Source of the DNA: Candidatus Methanomethylicia archaeon | GTDB lineage: Archaea > Thermoproteota > Methanomethylicia > CALHIW01 | Reading direction: 5' to 3' | Assembly: GCA_938030905.1 (NCBI GenBank) | Contig: CALHIW010000085.1 | Location: 1 to 5,804 of the forward strand | Length of the DNA stretch: 5,804 nucleotides | In this document: piece by piece, positions 1 through 5,583 of the stretch | Numbering within the stretch: position 1 is the first letter of the stretch | Layout of the letters: every line of letters begins with the position of its first letter | Made by a program: the position numbers and the translations under genes | Notes under the pieces: generated by a model | Database searches by the model: none | Told to the model about the DNA's origin: nothing | Seen by the model: the letters and a program-made list of their open reading frames with translations, nothing else

Positions 1-851
1 ACTTCATATATTAGCATCTTCACTTTCTCTACTAGTTCAGCGTTACTCTTTGCTAATACACCCTTTCCAAGATGTGGATTGTCCTCTAACCCTACTCTTA
101 CATGTCCACCCATTATAGCTGCTGTAATACATAATGGAAACTCATATCTTCCAGCTGCACATATAGACCACGTATACTCATCACTTCCAAAAAGTCTATC
201 TGCTGTTTGCTTCATATACACTAGATCTTCTACTATTACGTCAATTCCATCAAGAATACCCATAACAAACTGTATATGTAATAGAGGTTTAGAACACCAT
301 TATTAAGCAGACAGTAAGCATTGTATAAGTGTGAAACATTATAACATTCAAGCTCAGACTTAATTCCATTTCCATACATTACCTTACAGAAATACTCTAA
401 ATCAGTAAAAGCATTCTTAAACATGAAGTCCCTAGTCCCCTCAAGATAGGGCTTCCCCATGAATACTTCCACTCCTTAACCCTAGCAGTATATGGATACA
501 ATGCGAAATTCATTGAGTCCATGTTGAAGAAGCCATTTCAGGCTTAATTTCTGGAGCAATCCAATTTTCTCCTCAACAGCCATACCGACCCCCCACTAGT
601 CGTTGTACAGATAATAACATCGATCTACATTTAATACTAGCTTTAATCTCATCATGGAAAGTATTCAAATTTGGAGTTGGTCTACCATTACTTGATCTCT
701 AGCATGAATATGAACGATAGCAGCACCAGCTTCAGCAGCCTTAACAGCCTCATCAGCTATTTGCTTAGGAGTAATAGGTAGATATTAAGTCATAGTAAGG
801 AGTATGAATAGATCCTGTAATAGCGGCAGTAATAATAGCTTTATTCATCAT
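1..851 (-). pseudogene. Broken beta-keto-acid cleavage enzyme (BKACE/DUF849, Kce-like), runs off left edge
   Basis: Intact members of this zinc enzyme family condense a beta-keto acid with acetyl-CoA, giving acetoacetate plus a new CoA ester; the founding member, Kce, acts in lysine fermentation. Reading from ATG at 851, conserved blocks appear in the right order but in changing frames: AIITAAITGSIHTP, then YLPITPKQIADEAVKAAEAG and the zinc motif HIHARD (784-695), NGRPTPNLNTFHDEIK, DVIICTTTSGG, GMAVEEKIGLLQ, KPEMAS, NMDSMNFALYPYTARVKEWK, KPYLEGTRDFMFKNAFTDLE, ECYNVSHLYNAY, and finally LLHIQFVMGILDGIDVIVED with GGHVRVGLEDN. Frame breaks fall near 797, 692, 622, 588, 549, 527, 456 and 291, with a TAA at 787-785. 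Positions 290-1 are one clean frame open to the window edge. Family assignment is firm because both zinc histidines and the VRVGLED block are kept. The native substrate cannot be told. Whether the breaks are biological or sequencing errors is unresolved; as written no full-length protein can be made. Confidence 0.88.
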
Positions 852-865
852 ATCTACATACTTAG

Positions 866-884
866 GTTATATAATTTAAATTTT
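866..884 (-). promoter_or_regulatory. TATA-box region of the broken BKACE gene
   Basis: On the minus strand the run AAAATTTAAATTATATAA is centred about 24 nt before the ATG at 851. That is the spacing expected for an archaeal TATA box driving a leaderless transcript, and no Shine-Dalgarno is present before the ATG. The box overlaps the apparent stop codon (878-876) of the remnant upstream. The assignment rests on position and composition only. Confidence 0.5.
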
Positions 885-1313
885 ATCATTACTATATATG
901 TCTAAATTGATTGATATACATGGCTTCTCCTCGAATCCACAAGTCTGAAAGCAGGTTAGCATCATACGTAGATCCTTAGGATGGGGGACGTATAGCGTAA
1001 CTGGAATCTAGTTAATTATTGGACACACTCAACTTCAACAAAACCTTTATAATGCTGGTATGAATTGTATAGTAACTCTATTGGGGATACTTCAATAGCT
1101 TCATTAATCCCCTCCTCACCATACCATCATAATAGGAAATCTAAGTAAGCCTGAGTTGACAACACCATTAAGACTATTAGCTTTGGAGGTTTATTTGGGG
1201 TGTTCTTACCCGTATTGGTATGGTTGTGGAATTTGAGGGGAATTTGTATCTGTAAGCTTTAATAACTTATCTTCCCGGATGTAGCTTGGAGAACAAGTAG
1301 GATTTAGCCTACT
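876..1313 (-). pseudogene. Unidentified broken protein gene upstream of the BKACE remnant
   Basis: This otherwise gene-free stretch reads as protein in three successive minus-strand frames. About 1313-1250 gives NPTCSPSYIREDKLLKL. Then 1258-1016 is about 80 codons interrupted only by a TGA at 1129-1127, including PPKLIVLMVLSTQAYLDFLL before the stop and EEGINEAIEVSPIELLYNSY then QHYKGFVEVEC after it. Then 1007-876 gives IPVTLYVPHPKDLRMML, CFQTCGFEEKPCISINLDIYS and a TAA. The pieces have normal protein composition and follow one another like the C-terminal part of one protein. I do not recognise the family. No start codon with an RBS is visible, so the 5' end may be lost, possibly up against the epimerase 3' end. 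It lies upstream of the BKACE gene on the same strand, so the two may once have been functionally linked. The frame changes match the kind of damage in the BKACE gene. Confidence 0.5.
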
Positions 1314-1344
1314 CTAATTTAATATTAGTTTACATGGTTTAGAT

Positions 1345-2307
1345 CTATATATGAAACATTTCTGGATTAGCTTTAACCTCATTTATGAAATCTTCTACTA
1401 AAAGGTTAAGATCACTGTATCTAGGTCTCCAGTTCAACTCTCTTTCTAATCTACTACAATCCATATTTTTTGGCCAAGACTTTACGACCTCTACAGCTAG
1501 GGGGTCAGGTTTAAATTCCATATATACATTTTTAACATATTTATTAACAACATTAACAATTTCCCTAGCTGTTGGACTTGGGGTTAAACCTGCTACATTA
1601 TATATTCTACTTTTAAGCCTTGAAATGTTTTCTAATGCTACTATAGCTAAGTTAGCCGCATCCTTAACATAGATTATTGGGAGACAAGTATCTTCAGATA
1701 CGTTAATCACATAGTTTTCTCCCTGAGCAGCTTTCTGAATTATAAGTGTGGAGTAAGCTGAGAAGCCACCATTTCTTCTTCCAGGTCCTATAACTGATCC
1801 ATATCTAAAAGCAGCAAAGTCTATGCTATATCTTCTGTAAAACCATAAGCCAAGCATTTCACCATACTGTTTAGAAATACCATACAGAGTTTCAGGTACT
1901 GTATATGTATCCTCTCTTACAACTTCAGGAATATTTGACCCATAAACAGCAGCACTACTTGCAAATATAATAGCTTTAACACCTAATGTCTTAGCAGTAT
2001 TAAATACATTCCAAGTACCTTCAAAGTTTACCTTAAACCCTTGATATGGATTTTTTTCAGTAGCTGCTGAAAGTAAAGCAGCATAATGCATAATAGCGTT
2101 AACTTTATATTTTCTTATGGTTTCAAGAAGTAAAGTATTATCAGTAACATCGCCTTGAACTATAACAACATCATTTCTAATATCTTTAATAAGCTTACCA
2201 TTCACCACTACATCATAAATCACAACATTATAACCTGCTCTAACAAGACTTCGAGCTATGTGGGATCCTATAAATCCGGAGCCTCCTGTAATTAAAACCG
2301 TCCACAT
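1345..2307 (-). CDS. NAD-dependent epimerase/dehydrogenase (extended SDR, threonine-dehydrogenase-like)
   Basis: This is an intact 320-residue extended short-chain dehydrogenase/reductase, of normal length for the family. The N-terminal Rossmann motif is GGSGFIG (8-14), with an acidic residue, D32, after the second strand (NAD rather than NADP preference). It is followed by GDVTD (52-56), HYAAL (74-78), the catalytic serine region SSAAVYG (117-123) and the YxxxK pair Y142/K146 in YGISK. The block LLSAATEKNP (78-87), the following VNFEGTWNVFNTA, and the C-terminal PIIYVKDAA resemble UDP-galactose-4-epimerase-like L-threonine 3-dehydrogenases and related sugar-acid dehydrogenases more than classic GalE. 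The substrate is therefore uncertain: a nucleotide sugar, threonine or a hydroxy acid. It should be cytosolic, since no signal peptide or membrane segment is seen. The ATG at 2307 is chosen because the Rossmann strand starts at once and AGGTG lies just upstream. It stands alone between damaged sequence on one side and a gene-poor gap on the other. Confidence 0.9.
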   Translation of the reverse strand: MWTVLITGGSGFIGSHIARSLVRAGYNVVIYDVVVNGKLIKDIRNDVVIVQGDVTDNTLLLETIRKYKVNAIMHYAALLSAATEKNPYQGFKVNFEGTWNVFNTAKTLGVKAIIFASSAAVYGSNIPEVVREDTYTVPETLYGISKQYGEMLGLWFYRRYSIDFAAFRYGSVIGPGRRNGGFSAYSTLIIQKAAQGENYVINVSEDTCLPIIYVKDAANLAIVALENISRLKSRIYNVAGLTPSPTAREIVNVVNKYVKNVYMEFKPDPLAVEVVKSWPKNMDCSRLERELNWRPRYSDLNLLVEDFINEVKANPEMFHI

Positions 2308-2329
2308 GAAAACACCTATATAATACCAT

Positions 2330-2346
2330 TATTATACTTAAAAACC
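2330..2346 (-). promoter_or_regulatory. Likely TATA box of the epimerase gene
   Basis: On the minus strand GGTTTTTAAGTATAATA sits about 30 nt before the ATG at 2307, and AGGTG lies about 6 nt before the start. Together these suggest a short-leader transcript with a weak ribosome binding site. The assignment is by position and AT content, without experimental support. Confidence 0.45.
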
Positions 2347-2498
2347 TACTTGCTACCTTAAGTATAAGCTTTAATATACCAGTATTCTCAAATTAAGCTT
2401 TAGAATTATGTTTCTACAGTTATTCATAAACCACAATATCAACCATATAGGCTTTCTACTAGTATAGGGGTATCTCTACTCTTAATTAGCATAGATTG

Positions 2499-2507
2499 CT
2501 TATAAAC
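2499..2507 (+). promoter_or_regulatory. TATA box of the 2529 gene stump
   Basis: CTTATAAAC on the plus strand is about 26 nt before the GTG at 2529 and 12 nt before a strong Shine-Dalgarno. The spacing and sequence fit a real archaeal promoter. It points toward the 3' end of carA, which is on the opposite strand, so it cannot serve carA. Confidence 0.5.
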
Positions 2508-2518
2508 ATCATTTTATT

Positions 2519-2526
2519 AGGAGGAG
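2519..2526 (+). promoter_or_regulatory. Shine-Dalgarno AGGAGGAG before GTG 2529
   Basis: AGGAGGAG is the strongest anti-16S match noticed in the window, and the AGGAGG core ends four bases before the GTG. Other genes here have weak or no such site, which makes this one stand out. GAGCTG at 2524-2529 can pair with CAGCTC at 2540-2545 across a 10-nt loop, so the site and start codon could partly fold into a hairpin. Confidence 0.5.
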
Positions 2527-2528
2527 CT

Positions 2529-2651
2529 GTGAGTAGAAGCAGCTCTGAGAGTGGCTAGTGGGGTTGGTTGACGAGTACACTTACACTAAAACCTATAGAG
2601 CTGGTGTTGTTTGATATTATTCATTATGAAGTTTGGGTCTCTTTAATATAG
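2529..2651 (+). pseudogene. 5' stump of an unidentified gene with an amber at codon 10
   Basis: A TATA box and a strong Shine-Dalgarno lead into GTG at 2529, encoding VSRSSSESG and then TAG (2556-2558). The same frame stays open afterwards for about 30 codons, reading WGWLTSTLTLKPIELVLFDI and then IHYEVWVSLI, and stops at 2649-2651. The last 28 bases overlap the 3' end of carA on the other strand. The expression signals and protein-like sequence suggest the first 40 or so codons of a gene that was cut off and then gained a stop. The KPIELVLFDI...VWVSL pattern vaguely recalls the start of archaeal bacterio-opsin-activator-like HTH regulators, but that is only an impression and I assign no function. 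A nine-residue leader peptide is the alternative, but no same-strand gene follows closely enough to be controlled. Confidence 0.4.
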
Positions 2652-3775
2652 TTTAGGAATTTATGGAAAATCCATGAAGTATCGTTTGGTCCTGGAGAGG
2701 CTTCAGGATGATATTGAACGGATAGTATTGGCTTATTGATGTGTTTAAGTCCCTCGATAGTTCCATCATCAACATTTCTAAACCATATTTTCAACTCTGT
2801 GTTTTTAAGTGTTTCTTCATTTACAGCATATCCATGGTTTTGGCTCGTAATATAGCATTTTCTAGTTTCAACATCTATACATGGCTTATTCAGTCCTCTA
2901 TGACCATACTTAAGCTTAAAGGTATCAGCATTTAGAGCTAAAGCTATTATTTGGTTACCTAGGCATATTCCCAGAATAGGTAAATTTGTTTCATCAATTA
3001 TTTTTCTAGTAGTCTTTATTATGGCTTCACATTGCTTCGGGTTTCCAGGTCCATTGCTTATAATGATTCCGTGAGGATTATACGATAATATTTCATCAAT
3101 GCCGTAGCTATATGGAACCCTAACAACTCTAAATCCATTAAGTACAAGTTGACGTATAATATTAAGCTTAACTCCACAGTCAATAAGTACTATATTCTCC
3201 CCTTCACCATATACTATAGGCTTCTTAACACTTACCTCTTCAACAAAGTTTATTAACTCATAGGATTTAGAGCTTTTTAGAAGCTTAAAACCGCTTTCAG
3301 GATCATCGAAGACTAGAGCCCCCATCATAACACCCTTAACTCTAAGCTTCTTCGTTAAATATCTAGTATCAATACCTGAGATTCCAGGTATACCTTCCAC
3401 GTATAGCCAATCATTAAAACTCATAGTAGATGTCCAGTGGGATGGATTTATGCAAAGCTCATGAACTATAACTCCCTGAACCTTTATTGATTCAGATTCG
3501 AAAAACATCGGGAAGCCATACTTATCAACCATAGTGTATGATGGAACACCATAGTTACCTATTAATGGATAGGTAAAGCATAATATCTGCCCCTTATATG
3601 ATGGGTCCGTTAAGGACTCTGTATACCCAACCATACCAGTAGTGAAAACAACTTCCCCAATAATATTTTTAGGATATCCAATAGAAATACCTTTAAAAAC
3701 CGAGCCGTCTTCAAGTATGAGCCAGGCATTCCTAAGATCCTTCGTAGAACCCTTCATAACTTTCTGAAAAGCCAT
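2624..3775 (-). CDS. carA: Carbamoyl-phosphate synthase small (glutaminase) subunit
   Basis: CarA hydrolyses glutamine and channels the ammonia to CarB, which makes carbamoyl phosphate for arginine and pyrimidine synthesis in the cytosol. The 383-residue product has the usual family length. The CarA-specific N-terminal domain covers about residues 16-155, with LEDGSVFKG, EVVFTTGMVGYTESLTDPSY and the GIPGISGIDTRYLTKKLR block. The class I amidotransferase domain covers about 193-378, with the oxyanion/substrate region NGPGNP (241-246), nucleophile C271 in LGICLGNQ, and H356 and E358 of the triad in YHPEASPGP. All key residues are present. The start at 3775 is favoured because a TATA box sits about 29 nt upstream; M7 is an alternative. 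The gene is divergent from pgk. carB is not adjacent downstream, so the large subunit must be encoded elsewhere. Confidence 0.96.
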   Translation of the reverse strand: MAFQKVMKGSTKDLRNAWLILEDGSVFKGISIGYPKNIIGEVVFTTGMVGYTESLTDPSYKGQILCFTYPLIGNYGVPSYTMVDKYGFPMFFESESIKVQGVIVHELCINPSHWTSTMSFNDWLYVEGIPGISGIDTRYLTKKLRVKGVMMGALVFDDPESGFKLLKSSKSYELINFVEEVSVKKPIVYGEGENIVLIDCGVKLNIIRQLVLNGFRVVRVPYSYGIDEILSYNPHGIIISNGPGNPKQCEAIIKTTRKIIDETNLPILGICLGNQIIALALNADTFKLKYGHRGLNKPCIDVETRKCYITSQNHGYAVNEETLKNTELKIWFRNVDDGTIEGLKHINKPILSVQYHPEASPGPNDTSWIFHKFLNYIKETQTS

Positions 3776-3797
3776 ATTTAAACCTTATCTACTGGGT

Positions 3798-3810
3798 AGA
3801 TATATTTACA
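3798..3810 (-). promoter_or_regulatory. carA TATA box in the divergent carA-pgk region
   Basis: On the minus strand TGTAAATATATC is centred about 29 nt before the carA ATG at 3775. This predicts initiation at or just before the start codon, so the message would be leaderless. Only a weak AAGGT lies before the ATG. The carA and pgk promoters share 124 bp and are about 60 bp apart, leaving space for a shared regulator, but I see no clear palindromic operator. Confidence 0.5.
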
Positions 3811-3858
3811 ATGTAACTGAAGCTACATAATAATATAAAGTAGTTGTGATCAGAACAG

Positions 3859-3872
3859 ATAAATATTTAAAA
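3859..3872 (+). promoter_or_regulatory. pgk TATA box
   Basis: GATAAATATTTAAA is centred about 34 nt before ATG 3900, placing the likely transcription start near 3890 and giving a leader of roughly 10 nt. A weak GTGGA precedes the ATG. The box lies inside the region that would be coding if the upstream GTG at 3846 were used, which argues for the ATG at 3900. A second AT-rich stretch, ATATAAAG near 3833-3840, is a less likely alternative. Confidence 0.5.
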
Positions 3873-3899
3873 CTTCACACAAATTCTCAATGTGGAATT

Positions 3900-5135
3900 A
3901 TGTCTCTTAAGATACCTAAAGTACTAACCATGGATAGCTTTAACTTTAATAATAAGTATGTTTTGGTAAGAATTGATATTAATTCACCTATAAATACTGA
4001 GTCGAAGATTATACTGGATGATGCGAGATTTAGGGAGCATGCTAAAACAATAAGAGAGCTTATTGAGGAGAAGGCATGCATCACGTTAATATCACATCAG
4101 GGAAGACCTGGAGATCCCGACTTCACATCTCTAAATGGGCATGCAGAGCTCTTATCATCAATTCTAGGAGTGGAGGTAAGATTTATTGATGATATATGTG
4201 GTCCAGCTGCAAGAGAAGCAATAAGGAGGCTTAATCCATCGGAGGTTTTACTACTTGAAAATGTAAGATTCCATTCCGAGGAGCTTCTTGAAAGAAAACC
4301 TGAGCTTCAAGCTAAAACATATTTAGTATCTAAACTTACACCATTATTTAACTACTTTATACTTGACGCCTTTGCTACAGCTCATAGATCACAGCCATCA
4401 ATAGTTGGATTTCCACTAACATTAAAATCATGTGCTGGAAGAATTATGGAGGCTGAAATCGAGGCCTTAAGGAAAATCTATGGGGAAGAGGGGGGGAAAG
4501 TATTTATACTTGGAGGAAGTAAGGTCCATGACTCAGTAAAGATAATAGAGAATCTACTAGTAAACAATGTAGCTGATAAAATACTTCTAACAGGCCTACT
4601 AGCACTTGTATTCCTCTATGCTAAGGATGCAAGACTGGATAGTAAAGTTATTGAGGTTATAAAAGAGAAGGGACTTATGGGGGAAATACCTAAAGCAAGG
4701 GAAATTCTAAGAAAATATGGTGAGTATATTAAGACACCGGTTGATGGAGCCGTAGAGGTTGATGGAAGAAGAGTTGAGGGAGATATAGAGTCTTTAAGAG
4801 GAAGAATAATGGATATTGGAGCTAAAACCATCAATCTATATAGGGAGGAAATAAGTGGGGCAAATACTATAATTATAAGGGGTCCTGCAGGAGTTATAGA
4901 GAAGGATGAGTTTAGAATAGGGAGTGAGGGAATAGTTAAAGCAGCTATTGAGAGTGGAGCATATATAATCTTCGGAGGGGGGCATATGAGGGCTGTAGTA
5001 GATAACACTACAGCAAGCTTTCATGGACATATGAGTACAGGTGGTGGAGCTTTATTAACATTTCTATCAGGAGAGCCGCTTCCAGGATTGGAGGCATTAG
5101 CGATTTCAGCTCAGAAATATTTAAATAGTTTATAG
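3900..5135 (+). CDS. pgk: Phosphoglycerate kinase (archaeal type)
   Basis: PGK reversibly transfers phosphate between 1,3-bisphosphoglycerate and ADP in glycolysis and gluconeogenesis, in the cytosol. From ATG 3900 the product is 411 residues, normal for archaeal PGK. The N-terminal substrate domain shows RIDINSP (24-30), SHQGRP (65-70), LLENVRF (118-124) and DAFATAHRSQPS (156-167). The C-terminal nucleotide domain shows GGSKVHDS (205-212), GPAGVIE (328-334), FGGGHM (358-363, the archaeal form of bacterial GGGDT) and STGGGALL (379-386), then LPGLEAL. No key motif is missing. The frame is open to a GTG at 3846, which would add 18 residues, but these lack family similarity and contain the TATA box, so the shorter start is preferred. 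The usp gene follows 3 nt after the stop, probably co-transcribed. No glyceraldehyde-phosphate dehydrogenase gene is beside it, unlike many archaeal pgk loci. Confidence 0.97.
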   Translation: MSLKIPKVLTMDSFNFNNKYVLVRIDINSPINTESKIILDDARFREHAKTIRELIEEKACITLISHQGRPGDPDFTSLNGHAELLSSILGVEVRFIDDICGPAAREAIRRLNPSEVLLLENVRFHSEELLERKPELQAKTYLVSKLTPLFNYFILDAFATAHRSQPSIVGFPLTLKSCAGRIMEAEIEALRKIYGEEGGKVFILGGSKVHDSVKIIENLLVNNVADKILLTGLLALVFLYAKDARLDSKVIEVIKEKGLMGEIPKAREILRKYGEYIKTPVDGAVEVDGRRVEGDIESLRGRIMDIGAKTINLYREEISGANTIIIRGPAGVIEKDEFRIGSEGIVKAAIESGAYIIFGGGHMRAVVDNTTASFHGHMSTGGGALLTFLSGEPLPGLEALAISAQKYLNSL

Positions 5136-5138
5136 ATA

Positions 5139-5582
5139 GTGAATACTATGGTGTATTTTCCAGAGCCAACATATACTATAACTTACCTTTTTAGAAGGCT
5201 TCTAATACCAATAGATGGCTCTGAACAATCTCTTAAGGCATTAGGTCTAGCGGTAGATTTTGCATTAAGGTATGGATCAAAAATAACAGCTCTCTACGTA
5301 GCTTATGAGGAGCAGAATGAATTATACATAGAGGATATTAAGAGGAAAATACTGGAGATAAGTCAAAGAAGTGGAGTTGATGTAGAGTGTAAAATCAGAT
5401 ACTTTAACCCTACAAAAAGCTCAGTTGTGAAGGAAATAGTAAGGGAGAGTATTGATGGTCCATACGATGCAGTAATCATAGGTTCAAAGGGGATAGGGGG
5501 ATTGGGAAAAGAAATAGTTATGGGGGAGGCTGCAATACATGCAGTAATATTCATACCTAAAACAGTAGTAATAGTACGTTGA
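5139..5582 (+). CDS. Universal stress protein (UspA family)
   Basis: This is a small cytosolic protein of the UspA alpha/beta nucleotide-binding fold, 147 residues, a standard single-domain length. The first strand carries LLIPIDGSEQSLKAL (21-35), with D26 at the usual ATP-contact position. The C-terminal part has YDAVIIGSKG (109-118) followed by the final strand KTVVIVR. The classic G-2x-G-9x-G(S/T) ATP motif is altered: after GSKG there are ten residues (IGGLGKEIVM) and then G129-E130 instead of GS/GT. ATP binding is therefore uncertain. USPs are linked to stress and growth arrest, but the partner here is unknown. The GTG at 5139 lies 3 nt after the pgk stop; ATG 5148 (M4) is an equally possible start and neither has a clear Shine-Dalgarno. 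It probably shares the pgk transcript. Its stop is 1 nt from the lysK stop on the other strand. Confidence 0.9.
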   Translation: MNTMVYFPEPTYTITYLFRRLLIPIDGSEQSLKALGLAVDFALRYGSKITALYVAYEEQNELYIEDIKRKILEISQRSGVDVECKIRYFNPTKSSVVKEIVRESIDGPYDAVIIGSKGIGGLGKEIVMGEAAIHAVIFIPKTVVIVR

Positions 5583-5583
5583 G

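Larger units (their letters stand above)
2308..2623. other. Gene-poor gap between epimerase and carA
   Basis: No intact gene lies in these 316 bases. The left part (about 2347-2495) is AT-rich with stops in all frames; two short copies of TAAGCTTTA (near 2366 and 2394) are the only repeat noticed. The right part carries the plus-strand promoter, Shine-Dalgarno and gene stump listed separately. No tRNA, no CRISPR-like repeat and no clear T-rich terminator was seen. In many archaea carB would directly follow carA, but no carB sequence can be read here in any frame. Confidence 0.7.

Noticed and set aside
79..306. 75-codon plus-strand frame at the left edge
   Set aside because: It lies antisense to the BKACE C-terminal frame, which has clear family motifs; the plus-strand peptide resembles nothing.
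285..851. Programmed ribosomal frameshifting to read the BKACE pieces
   Set aside because: Eight shifts within about 560 bases plus a stop, without recurring slippery sites, cannot be programmed recoding.
1127..1129. TGA read as selenocysteine in the unidentified remnant
   Set aside because: The same remnant also has frame shifts on both sides, so a simple nonsense or indel defect is the more economical reading.
1385..1672. 95-codon plus-strand frame inside the epimerase gene
   Set aside because: It is antisense to a well-supported conserved gene, with composition typical of a shadow frame.
2366..2402. Two copies of TAAGCTTTA as a possible direct-repeat element
   Set aside because: They are only nine bases, in AT-rich DNA, with no further copies; chance is likely.
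2556..2558. TAG read as pyrrolysine in the stump frame
   Set aside because: The frame stops after another 30 codons with no recognisable protein, and nothing in the window points to pyrrolysine use.
4616..5008. 130-codon open frame antisense to pgk
   Set aside because: It is a shadow of the pgk frame with low-complexity Ser/Pro/Leu/Ile-rich sequence, no promoter and no RBS; pgk explains the DNA fully.
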